From an uncultured Bacillaceae bacterium (GTDB taxonomy: Bacteria; Bacillota; Bacilli; Bacillales; Amphibacillaceae), in NCBI GenBank assembly GCA_937925695.1, contig CALAMD010000015.1, positions 1 to 5,644 on the forward strand: a stretch of 5,644 nt of DNA, given 5' to 3'. The stretch's first letter is position 1. The number at the start of each line of letters is the position of its first letter. A program made the position numbers and the translations under genes. The notes under the pieces are model-generated. The model was not told where the DNA came from and did not search any database. It saw only the letters and a list, made by a program, of their open reading frames with translations. Below are positions 1 through 5,597 of the stretch, piece after piece.

Positions 1-16
1 TTGTTAGCTATAATGG

Positions 17-41
17 GTTTAACAGGAATATTAATGGGTAA
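17..41 (+). promoter_or_regulatory. Predicted SigB (general stress) promoter of hpf
   Basis: GTTTAA at 17-22 and GGGTAA at 36-41 are separated by 13 bases. This closely matches the SigB consensus (GTTTAA, 12-15 bases, GGGTAT/A). Transcription would start around 47-50, leaving a leader of about 35 bases before the hpf start. B. subtilis hpf (yvyD) is known to be under SigB control, so site and gene agree. A TATAAT at 47-52 overlaps the region but has no recognisable -35 at proper spacing. Another TATAAT at 9-14 would need a -35 outside the window. Confidence 0.72.
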
Positions 42-70
42 AGGTGTATAATGGAATTATAACAATAAAG

Positions 71-76
71 AGGAGG
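71..76 (+). promoter_or_regulatory. hpf ribosome binding site
   Basis: A perfect AGGAGG lies 6 bases before an ATG at 83 and 9 bases before the adjacent ATG at 86. It rules out the in-frame upstream GTG at 44, which has no such site and would sit at or before the predicted SigB transcription start. Confidence 0.85.
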
Positions 77-85
77 ACACTTATG

Positions 86-640
86 ATGAATTTTAATATT
101 CGTGGTGAAAATATTGAGGTAACTGAGGCAATTAGGAACTATGTCATTAAAAAGATTAATAAACTTGCTAAATATTTTGATGCACCACTAACATCTGATG
201 TTCATGTAAAACTAAGTGTCTACAATAATGAACAGAAAATTGAGGTCACGATCCCAATGACTGATTTATTGTTAAGAGGAGAAGAACGGCATAGTGACCT
301 GTATGCAGCAATTGATTTAGTTGTTGACAAGCTGGAAAGACAGATTAGAAAATATAAAACAAAAGTAAATCGTAAATTTAGGCAAGAAGGTTCACCGAAA
401 CATGTTTTTGCTGAACTTGAAAAAGAAGCGAGAAATAACCAAGAAGAGTCTGAAGATGATGAAATTGAGATCGTTCGTACAAAACGCTTTGATTTTAAAC
501 CAATGGATTCTGAAGAAGCAATTTTGCAAATGAACATGTTGGATCATTCATTTTTCGTCTTTACGAATGCAGTTTCTGGCGACATTAATGTTGTTTATCG
601 ACGCAAAGATGGTAAGTACGGTTTAATTGAACCTAATTAA
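86..640 (+). CDS. hpf: Ribosome hibernation promoting factor, long form
   Basis: This protein binds the small ribosomal subunit and pairs 70S ribosomes into inactive 100S dimers in stationary phase or stress. It has 184 residues, the size of the long Hpf of Firmicutes (about 185-190). The N-terminal ribosome-binding domain runs from about residue 1 to 98: it opens with MNFNIRGENIEVT and contains VEVTIPMTD-like IEVTIPMTD at 52-60 and LERQIRKYKTKVNRKFR at 83-99. An acidic linker (about 105-128) follows. The C-terminal dimerisation domain (about 129-184) carries KPMDSEEAILQMNML and ends VVYRRKDGKYGLIEP. The start is an ATGATG pair at 83/86. I chose 86 because B. subtilis Hpf begins MNYNIRGENIEV; 83 would add one Met. 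The gene stands alone, with a SigB-type promoter upstream and a terminator immediately after it. Confidence 0.95.
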   Translation: MNFNIRGENIEVTEAIRNYVIKKINKLAKYFDAPLTSDVHVKLSVYNNEQKIEVTIPMTDLLLRGEERHSDLYAAIDLVVDKLERQIRKYKTKVNRKFRQEGSPKHVFAELEKEARNNQEESEDDEIEIVRTKRFDFKPMDSEEAILQMNMLDHSFFVFTNAVSGDINVVYRRKDGKYGLIEPN

Positions 641-674
641 TAAAAACATATTGAATTAAAAATCTATACTTAAT

Positions 675-711
675 AAAAAGATGATGCCCCTTTATGAGCA
701 TCATCTTTTTT
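675..711 (+). terminator. Rho-independent terminator of hpf, probably bidirectional
   Basis: A perfect 13-bp stem is formed by 675-687 (AAAAAGATGATGC) and 698-710, around a 10-base loop. The descending arm ends in a run of T to 711. The A run at the 5' side means it could also terminate transcripts from the opposite strand. It begins 34 bases after the hpf stop. Confidence 0.88.
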
Positions 712-720
712 ATGAGAGTT

Positions 721-868
721 TATGTCGAATACTGCGATTTTTTATATAAAATTGAATTTTGTCGCGTAATATTTTGGGAAAATTGAACAAAACCATAAAA
801 ACCTTTGTTGAAGACCGCGGATTTTGTCGAAAACAAAGGTTGTTTTTACAAAATATGTATTCGTCAAA
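721..868 (+). promoter_or_regulatory. Cluster of Spo0A-box-like sequences
   Basis: Compared with the Spo0A box consensus TTTGTCRAA, the + strand has an exact match at 823-831 (TTTGTCGAA). Eight-of-nine matches lie at 721-729 (TATGTCGAA) and 860-868 (TTCGTCAAA), and a weaker seven-of-nine match lies at 758-766. The last strong one covers the -35 of the promoter predicted for the 63-residue gene, a geometry known for Spo0A-activated SigA promoters such as spoIIG. Single 8/9 matches also occur elsewhere in the window (5078-5086; minus strand 972-980), so only the clustering and the -35 overlap carry weight. Regulation by Spo0A is inference. Confidence 0.4.
800..841 (+). other. Hairpin with T-rich tail in the hpf / small gene spacer
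   Basis: A 10-bp perfect inverted repeat (AACCTTTGTT at 800-809, AACAAAGGTT at 832-841) encloses a 22-base loop holding the palindrome CCGCGG (815-820) and a possible inner GAC/GTC pairing. It is followed by GTTTTT at 842-847 and preceded by AAAA, so it may act as a terminator in either direction. It stands 160 bases beyond the hpf stop and already has a good terminator before it. Its loop contains the best Spo0A-like box, so a DNA-level role is also possible. Confidence 0.45.
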
Positions 869-889
869 AAAGATGAAATTTGTTATAAA
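861..889 (+). promoter_or_regulatory. Predicted SigA promoter of the 63-residue gene
   Basis: TATAAA at 884-889 is preceded by TG at 881-882 in the extended -10 position. A -35-like TCGTCA (4 of 6 bases) lies at 861-866 with a 17-base spacer. Transcription would begin near 895, about 28 bases before the ATG at 923. The weak -35 overlapped by a Spo0A-like box would suit an activator-dependent promoter. Confidence 0.5.
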
Positions 890-910
890 TAAGTAAGGTT
901 GATTGGGGAG

Positions 911-916
911 AGGGGG
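911..916 (+). promoter_or_regulatory. Ribosome binding site of the 63-residue gene
   Basis: AGGGGG (within GGGGAGAGGGGG) lies 6 bases before ATG 923. It selects this start over the in-frame TTG at 899, which has no properly spaced site and would fall almost at the predicted transcription start. Confidence 0.7.
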
Positions 917-922
917 ATTGTA

Positions 923-1114
923 ATGGCTTGTGAGTGTGATTCGATGCAAATTGAACAACTAAAAGTTCAAATTCGACAACACGAATTAACGATAGTTCAA
1001 TTACTTGAAATGACAGCGCATACAAATCGACTCGTTTCTGAATTGACCTGGAAGCAGAAACAACGAACATCACAAGATATGGTACGTTCTTTTCCTTCTC
1101 TGTCCAATAAATGA
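923..1114 (+). CDS. Small hypothetical protein, Cys-X-Cys N-terminus, helical
   Basis: I do not recognise this 63-residue protein. It begins MACECDS, with Cys3 and Cys5 the only cysteines. From about residue 8 to 48 it reads as one amphipathic, possibly coiled-coil helix rich in Leu, Ile, Gln and Glu (IEQLKVQIRQHELTIVQLLE). A single Trp43 and a basic Lys/Gln/Arg stretch follow, then a polar tail ending SFPSLSNK. No signal peptide or membrane segment is visible. Reality of the gene rests on a strong, well-spaced ribosome binding site, a plausible extended -10 promoter and a good terminator 35 bases after the stop. The Cys pair could bind metal or form a disulfide in an oligomer, but nothing else supports that. 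It appears to be its own transcription unit between hpf and secA. It lacks the motif expected of Spo0E-type phosphatases. Confidence 0.72.
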   Translation: MACECDSMQIEQLKVQIRQHELTIVQLLEMTAHTNRLVSELTWKQKQRTSQDMVRSFPSLSNK

Positions 1115-1149
1115 ACCGTAGTCTCCTAACTAACCTCCTCTTTTACATC

Positions 1150-1192
1150 ATATCAAAGAGTAGTTGTCCTCCATCTATTCTTTGATATTTTT
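1150..1192 (+). terminator. Rho-independent terminator of the 63-residue gene
   Basis: A 14-bp stem with one G-T pair is formed by 1150-1163 (ATATCAAAGAGTAG) and 1175-1188 (CTATTCTTTGATAT) around an 11-base loop. It runs into five T at 1188-1192. It separates the small gene from secA. Confidence 0.82.
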
Positions 1193-1255
1193 GATTTGTT
1201 ATCTATTATTATCATTTGGTAAGAAAAGAATACAGAGGGCCTGTTTGATAACTTG

Positions 1256-1285
1256 TTGTCTATTTACTTGAGATAATGGTATCAT
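1256..1285 (+). promoter_or_regulatory. Predicted SigA promoter of secA
   Basis: TATCAT at 1280-1285 (5 of 6) has TG at 1277-1278 in the extended -10 position, and TTGTCT (4 of 6) lies at 1256-1261 with an 18-base spacer. The transcript would start near 1292 and carry a leader of about 50 bases. An alternative -10, GATAAT at 1272-1277, has no good -35. Inverted TGATAAC / GTTATCA copies at 1246-1252 and 1305-1311 flank the promoter. Otherwise 1193-1345 shows nothing further except the secA ribosome binding site. Confidence 0.5.
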
Positions 1286-1345
1286 ATGAATGTAACAACT
1301 GTTCGTTATCATGTTTAAATAGATTTAGGTTGAGGAGCGTTATAG

Positions 1346-3856
1346 ATGGTAAAATTACTCAAGAGAATTTTTGATTCGAATAAAAAACAACTTAAACGCC
1401 TCGAAAAGATTGCTGACGAGATTGAGGCATTAGAACCAACATATGAAAAATTATCTGATGAAGAATTAAAGAAAAAGACAGAAGAATTTAAAGAAAGGCA
1501 CAAAAATGGTGAAAGTCTCGATAATTTACTCGTTGAGGCCTATGCGGTTGTGCGTGAAGGCTCAAAACGTGTTTTAAACATGCGTCCGTATTATGTACAA
1601 TTACTTGGTGCTATCGCCCTTCACGAAGGAAATATTGCTGAAATGAAGACGGGGGAAGGAAAAACCCTTGCTTCTACCATGCCGGCATATTTAAATGCAT
1701 TGGCAGGAAAAGGCGTTCATATCATCACGGTAAATGACTATTTAGCCGATCGAGATGCCACCGAAATGGGACAACTGTTTGAATTTTTAGGTTTAACAGT
1801 GGGGTTAAATCTCAGTGGCTTATCAAAAGAAGAAAAAAAGGAAGCTTACCAATGTGATATTACGTATGGAACGAATAATGAGTTTGGCTTTGATTACTTG
1901 CGAGATAATATGGTGCTATATAAGGAACAAATGGTGCAGCGACCATTATATTATGCCATCATTGACGAAGTTGACTCGATTTTAATTGATGAAGCGAGAA
2001 CACCGTTGATCATTTCTGGTTCTGCACGTAAATCAGCTTCGATGTATCAAAGAGCCAATGCTTATGTAAGAACGTTAACCCGTGATCAAGATTTTACGTA
2101 TGATGAAAAAACAAAAAGTGTTCAGTTAACCGAAGAAGGCATTAATAAAGCAGAACGATATTTTGGTGTGGAAAACTTATTCGATTTAGAAAATGTATCC
2201 TTAACCCACCATATCAATCAGGCGCTCAGAGCCCATGTAGCCATGACCCGAGATGTTGATTATGTGGTAGAAGATGGCGAAGTGGTGATTGTCGACCAGT
2301 TTACGGGAAGATTAATGAAAGGTCGCCGTTATAGCGACGGATTACATCAGGCGATTGAAGCTAAGGAAGGTATGCAAATTCAAAATGAAAGCATGACCTT
2401 AGCATCGATTACTTTTCAAAACTATTTCCGCATGTACGAAAAACTTGCTGGTATGACGGGAACAGCTAAAACCGAAGAAGAAGAATTCCAAAGTATCTAT
2501 AATATGGACGTTATTGTGATACCAACCAACCGCCCAGTTATTCGTGACGATCGCCCTGATATGATTTATAAAACAATCGATGCAAAATTTAAAGCAGTCG
2601 TAGAAACGATTAAAGAAAAACATGAGAAAGGCCAACCAGTCCTCGTTGGAACTGTAGCTGTTGAAACATCCGAACATATTTCCAAATTGTTAAAGAAAGA
2701 AGGCATTAAACATAATGTGTTAAATGCTAAAAACCATTATCGTGAAGCGGAAATCATTGAAAATGCAGGACAAAAGGGTGCTGTCACAATTGCAACAAAC
2801 ATGGCTGGTCGTGGTACTGACATCAAACTAGGTGAAGGTGTTGTTGAATTAGGTGGTTTAGCTGTCATTGGTACAGAACGTCATGAATCACGACGGATTG
2901 ATAACCAGTTACGTGGTCGATCAGGACGTCAAGGCGATCCGGGGATGTCGCAGTTTTTCTTATCCATGGAAGATGAGTTGATGCGTCGCTTTGGATCAGA
3001 TAACTTGAAAGATATGATGGATCGTTTAGGTATGGAAGACGACCAACCAATTGAAAGTAAAATGGTTTCTCGAGCCGTTGAATCAGCTCAAAAACGAGTT
3101 GAAGGAAATAACTTTGATGCAAGAAAAACGGTTCTCTCCTATGACGATGTTCTACGGGAACAACGGGAAATTATATATAAGCAGCGATTTGAAGTGATCG
3201 AGTCTGATGGAGAAGAAATACGTGAAATTATTGAAGGCATGGTCAAGTCAACCGTTCAACGAGTTGTAGAAATGCATACACAGGATGATGACGATGGAAA
3301 CTGGAATCTACAAGCTATCGTTGATTATGCTCATGCAGATTTATTGAACAAAGAAGATATTTCGGTTAATGACATAACTGGGAAAGATCCTGAAGAAATC
3401 GTTGACTTCATCATGGAAAAAGTCAACATGCGTTATGAAGAAAAAGCAGCTGAAATATCTGATGAGTTAATGCATGAATTTCAAAAAGTTATTTTATTAA
3501 GAACGGTCGATACGAAGTGGATGGATCATATTGATCAAATGGATCAATTACGTCAAGGTATCCATCTACGAGCATATGGTCAGAATGATCCGCTGAGAGA
3601 GTATCAGACAGAAGGATTCCAAATGTTTGAAGCGATGATTCAAAACATTGAAGCAGAAGTAGCTAAATATGTTATGAAAGCACAAATTAGTGATAATTTA
3701 CAGCGGGAGCAAGTCGCGAAAAACACTCGCGCTGTTGCCGGTTCCCAAGATGAACAAAAGAAACGTAAACCATTTGTGCGTAAAGTAAGAGTAGGTCGTA
3801 ACGATCCATGTCCGTGTGGCAGTGGTAAGAAATATAAACATTGTCACGGAAAATAA
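1346..3856 (+). CDS. secA: Preprotein translocase ATPase SecA
   Basis: SecA is the motor that pushes unfolded preproteins through the SecYEG membrane channel using ATP. The 836 residues match the length of B. subtilis SecA (841). The first nucleotide-binding domain has Walker A MKTGEGKT (100-107, Lys106) and Walker B DEVD (207-210), followed by the DEARTPLIISG stretch. The preprotein cross-linking domain (about 225-370) is present. NBD2 has MAGRGTDIKLG (486-496) and the arginine-finger motif QLRGRSGRQGDPG (521-533). The helical scaffold/two-helix finger includes WMDHIDQMDQLRQGIHLRAYGQNDP (725-749). The C-terminus has the zinc-binding C-X-C-X8-C-H tail (Cys822, Cys824, Cys833, His834), used for SecB or lipid contacts in relatives. 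ATG 1346 follows GAGGAG (1332-1337) by 8 bases. The gene is intact, with no missing key residue, and is followed by a hairpin and then prfB. Confidence 0.98.
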   Translation: MVKLLKRIFDSNKKQLKRLEKIADEIEALEPTYEKLSDEELKKKTEEFKERHKNGESLDNLLVEAYAVVREGSKRVLNMRPYYVQLLGAIALHEGNIAEMKTGEGKTLASTMPAYLNALAGKGVHIITVNDYLADRDATEMGQLFEFLGLTVGLNLSGLSKEEKKEAYQCDITYGTNNEFGFDYLRDNMVLYKEQMVQRPLYYAIIDEVDSILIDEARTPLIISGSARKSASMYQRANAYVRTLTRDQDFTYDEKTKSVQLTEEGINKAERYFGVENLFDLENVSLTHHINQALRAHVAMTRDVDYVVEDGEVVIVDQFTGRLMKGRRYSDGLHQAIEAKEGMQIQNESMTLASITFQNYFRMYEKLAGMTGTAKTEEEEFQSIYNMDVIVIPTNRPVIRDDRPDMIYKTIDAKFKAVVETIKEKHEKGQPVLVGTVAVETSEHISKLLKKEGIKHNVLNAKNHYREAEIIENAGQKGAVTIATNMAGRGTDIKLGEGVVELGGLAVIGTERHESRRIDNQLRGRSGRQGDPGMSQFFLSMEDELMRRFGSDNLKDMMDRLGMEDDQPIESKMVSRAVESAQKRVEGNNFDARKTVLSYDDVLREQREIIYKQRFEVIESDGEEIREIIEGMVKSTVQRVVEMHTQDDDDGNWNLQAIVDYAHADLLNKEDISVNDITGKDPEEIVDFIMEKVNMRYEEKAAEISDELMHEFQKVILLRTVDTKWMDHIDQMDQLRQGIHLRAYGQNDPLREYQTEGFQMFEAMIQNIEAEVAKYVMKAQISDNLQREQVAKNTRAVAGSQDEQKKRKPFVRKVRVGRNDPCPCGSGKKYKHCHGK

Positions 3857-3860
3857 TGTT

Positions 3861-3907
3861 CAAAGTAGAAATCTGTTCAATGAAATGAATAGATTTCTAC
3901 TTTGTTT
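3861..3907 (+). terminator. Long hairpin between secA and prfB (terminator or attenuator)
   Basis: A 19-bp stem with one G-T pair is formed by 3861-3879 and 3886-3904 around a 6-base loop, starting 5 bases after the secA stop. The T-rich tail is split (TTTG ending the stem, then TTTATA), so termination may be partial. This leaves room for some secA-prfB read-through, as expected if the two are co-transcribed. Confidence 0.7.
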
Positions 3908-3913
3908 ATAGGC

Positions 3914-3919
3914 TATAAT
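3914..3919 (+). promoter_or_regulatory. Possible -10 box of a prfB promoter
   Basis: A perfect TATAAT lies 30 bases before the prfB ATG and just beyond the secA hairpin. The -35 would fall inside the hairpin's descending arm (TAGATT-like, 3 of 6, at 3890-3895), and there is no extended TG. It may give prfB its own weak start in addition to read-through from secA. Confidence 0.4.
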
Positions 3920-3949
3920 CATAAAGGATAAAACATAGAGGTGAAGCAG

Positions 3950-5069
3950 ATGGATTTAATTGAGATGAAACAAGAACTAGATAAAATCAGACTACGTGTC
4001 AATGAATTTAGGGGGTCTCTTTGACCTCGAAACGAAAAAAGAAAAAATTAATGAATTAGAGCAACAAATGGCTGCACCAAATTTTTGGGATGATCAACAA
4101 GCAGCCCAAAAGGTAATTAATGAAACAAATTACTTGAAAGCCCAAGTGAATACATTTGAAGAAATGATGGAACAAATTGATGATGCCGATGTGCTTTATG
4201 AATTAATCGGCGAAGACAATGATCCAGACCTAGTGCAAGAATTTACGCAAGCCATCGATAAAATGCGTAAAGATTTTAATGACTTTGAGTTAGAAATGTT
4301 GTTAAGTGAACCTTATGATGCGAATAATGCGATTTTAGAGTTACACCCTGGTGCAGGCGGAACTGAATCCCAAGATTTTGCCAGCATTTTATTACGGATG
4401 TATCAACGCTGGGCTGAGAGCAGAAATTACCAAGTTGAGACGCTCAACTATTTACCTGGTGATGAAGCCGGGGTGAAAAGTGTAACCTTGTTGATTAAGG
4501 GACACAATGCTTATGGATATTTGAAAGCTGAAAAAGGTGTTCACCGTCTCGTAAGAATTTCGCCTTTTGATGCATCAGGAAGGAGACACACTTCATTCGT
4601 TTCTTGCGATGTATCGCCAGAGTTATCTGATGACATTGATATTGAAATCCGCCCTGATGAAATTAAAATTGATACATTTCGATCTAGCGGTGCAGGCGGA
4701 CAACATGTTAATGTGACGGATTCAGCTGTACGCATTACTCACCTTGAAACGGGGATTGTTGTGACGTGTCAATCAGGACGTTCCCAAATAAAAAATCGCG
4801 AAGACGCGATGAAGATGTTAAAGTCAAAATTATATCAATTGGAGATTGAACGTCAGAGAGAGAAACTTCAGGAAATTAAAGGTGAACAGAAAGAGATTGG
4901 CTGGGGCAGTCAAATTCGTTCTTATGTATTACATCCATATTCGATGGTCAAGGACCATCGAACAAATCTTGAAGTTGGAAACGTTCAGTCTGTTTTAGAC
5001 GGGGATATTGATCAATTTATTGACGCTTATTTACGGACCCATATCGATGAACACGATGGTAAGGAATAA
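3950..5069 (+). CDS. prfB: Peptide chain release factor 2, expressed by programmed +1 frameshift
   Basis: RF2 recognises UGA and UAA stop codons and triggers release of the finished peptide. The coding region is joined: 3950-4021 (24 codons, MDLIEMKQELDK... to FRGSL), then after skipping T4022, 4023-5069 (DLETKKEK...), giving 372 residues against 366 in B. subtilis. AGAGGTG at 3937-3943 precedes ATG 3950 by 6 bases. The protein has HPGAGGTESQDF from about residue 132 and the stop-codon-reading tripeptide SPF (204-206), which is typical of RF2 rather than RF1. It also has the catalytic GGQ (249-251), within SSGAGGQHVN, for peptidyl-tRNA hydrolysis. Gene callers that ignore the frameshift will start it falsely downstream (for example GTG 3996) and lose the N-terminus. 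It follows secA by 93 bases. I see no strong terminator after it. Confidence 0.97.
4010..4025 (+). promoter_or_regulatory. prfB programmed +1 frameshift site
   Basis: AGGGGG (4010-4015), an internal Shine-Dalgarno-like element, lies three bases before the slippery CTT (4019-4021). That is followed by in-frame stop TGA (4022-4024) and C4025. When RF2 is scarce, UGA is read slowly, the tRNA-Leu slips from CUU to UUU, and reading continues with GAC (Asp25). This is the classic autoregulatory loop of RF2. Both frames translate to conserved RF2 sequence on their own side of the site. Confidence 0.96.
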
Positions 5070-5177
5070 TTCGGTAATTTGTCATAAATTGGCATAACCC
5101 TTTATGCATCAACGTTTTTCACTATGCGAAACGTATTAACTCTTCTCAGTGGTGATTTATTAGCCGGTAAAATAGGC

Positions 5178-5183
5178 TATACT
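5178..5183 (+). promoter_or_regulatory. Possible -10 box for the cytochrome gene
   Basis: TATACT (5 of 6) lies 50 bases before the start codon at 5234. Only a poor -35 (TTTATT, 5156-5161, 16-base spacer) is visible. The rest of 5070-5233 holds a small 6-bp hairpin (5092-5107) without an adjacent T run, and nothing else I can name. Confidence 0.3.
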
Positions 5184-5233
5184 AATTGGTAATAACGTGT
5201 GATAAATATTTTTCTTATGGGGAGGGTGACTTG

Positions 5234-5533
5234 ATGCGTAAATGGTTAGTAGCGCTCATCCTAGGTTCCGTGATGATCCTTGGAGCCTGTGGTGGCGATA
5301 GCCAAGATGAGTTAACACAGGAAGAAAAAATTTATAAGAAAAATTGCGCGGCTTGTCATGGCCAGAATTTAGATGGTGGAGCTGGTCCGTCATTAGAGGG
5401 GATCGGTTCTAAATATAACGTTGATGAAATCATTGATATTATTGAAAATGGGACCGGAGATATGCGGCCACAAAAACAAGTTGCAGAAGATGACCGAGTC
5501 ATTTTAGCAGAATGGTTAGTTAACGGACAGTAA
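5234..5533 (+). CDS. cccB: Cytochrome c551-type lipoprotein (CccB-like)
   Basis: This is a small single-haem cytochrome c, anchored outside the membrane by a lipid and carrying electrons in the respiratory chain. It has 99 residues. The signal peptide MRKWLVALILGSVMILGAC has a lipobox LGAC with the lipidated Cys at 19. A short acidic linker leads to the haem-binding CAACH (38-42; Cys38, Cys41, His42), then GGAGPSLEGIGSKY (48-61). The likely sixth ligand is Met77 in GTGDMRP. ATG 5234 follows GGAGGG (5221-5226) by 7 bases; the in-frame extension to TTG 5186 is rejected because it would put polar residues before the signal peptide. It resembles B. subtilis CccB, which also lies downstream of prfB, but has a shorter linker between lipid anchor and haem domain. 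CccB versus another c551 paralogue rests on lipobox plus position. Confidence 0.88.
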   Translation: MRKWLVALILGSVMILGACGGDSQDELTQEEKIYKKNCAACHGQNLDGGAGPSLEGIGSKYNVDEIIDIIENGTGDMRPQKQVAEDDRVILAEWLVNGQ

Positions 5534-5552
5534 CAACTGTATATAAGTTATG

Positions 5553-5597
5553 AAAAACTTGGTTTTCCATGTAATGCATGGAAACCCAGTTTTTTTT
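5553..5597 (+). terminator. Rho-independent terminator of the cytochrome gene
   Basis: The ascending arm 5553-5571 and the descending arm 5577-5594 pair through CCATG/CATGG, GGTTT/AAACC and AAAAACT/AGTTTTT, with one mismatch and one bulged T, around a 5-base loop (5572-5576). Eight T follow at 5590-5597. The A run at 5553-5557 makes it potentially bidirectional. It ends the unit 20 bases after the stop codon. The remaining 5598-5644 has no supported feature. Confidence 0.85.

Noticed and set aside
22..59. Possible SigH promoter for hpf (ACAGGAATA at 22-30 and ATGGAATTA at 51-59)
   Set aside because: Both half-sites match the SigH consensus, and B. subtilis hpf is SigH-controlled. The spacer of 20 bases is far too long for the usual 11-12.
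44..85. Upstream extension of hpf to GTG 44
   Set aside because: The added residues have no counterpart in Hpf, there is no ribosome binding site before 44, and AGGAGG at 71-76 serves the ATG pair at 83/86.
710..958. 82-codon open frame on the minus strand
   Set aside because: It overlaps the terminator, the spacer signals and the start of the small + strand gene. It has low-complexity Phe/Asn-rich composition and no convincing ribosome binding site.
1115..1345. A riboswitch or T-box leader ahead of secA
   Set aside because: Between the terminator of the small gene and the secA start there is only a short predicted leader of about 50 bases, with no T-box motif or recognisable aptamer core.
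2399..2677. Minus-strand open frame inside secA, and similar ones at 220-537, 864-1073, 1315-1503, 2865-3122 and 4541-4735
   Set aside because: These lie antisense mostly to conserved genes, with no recognisable protein sequence or start signals. They are shadows of the + strand coding.
5092..5107. Small hairpin GCATAA / TTATGC after prfB as a terminator
   Set aside because: The stem has only 6 bp, is AT-rich, and the nearest T run (5115-5119) is not adjacent. prfB may read through toward the cytochrome gene.
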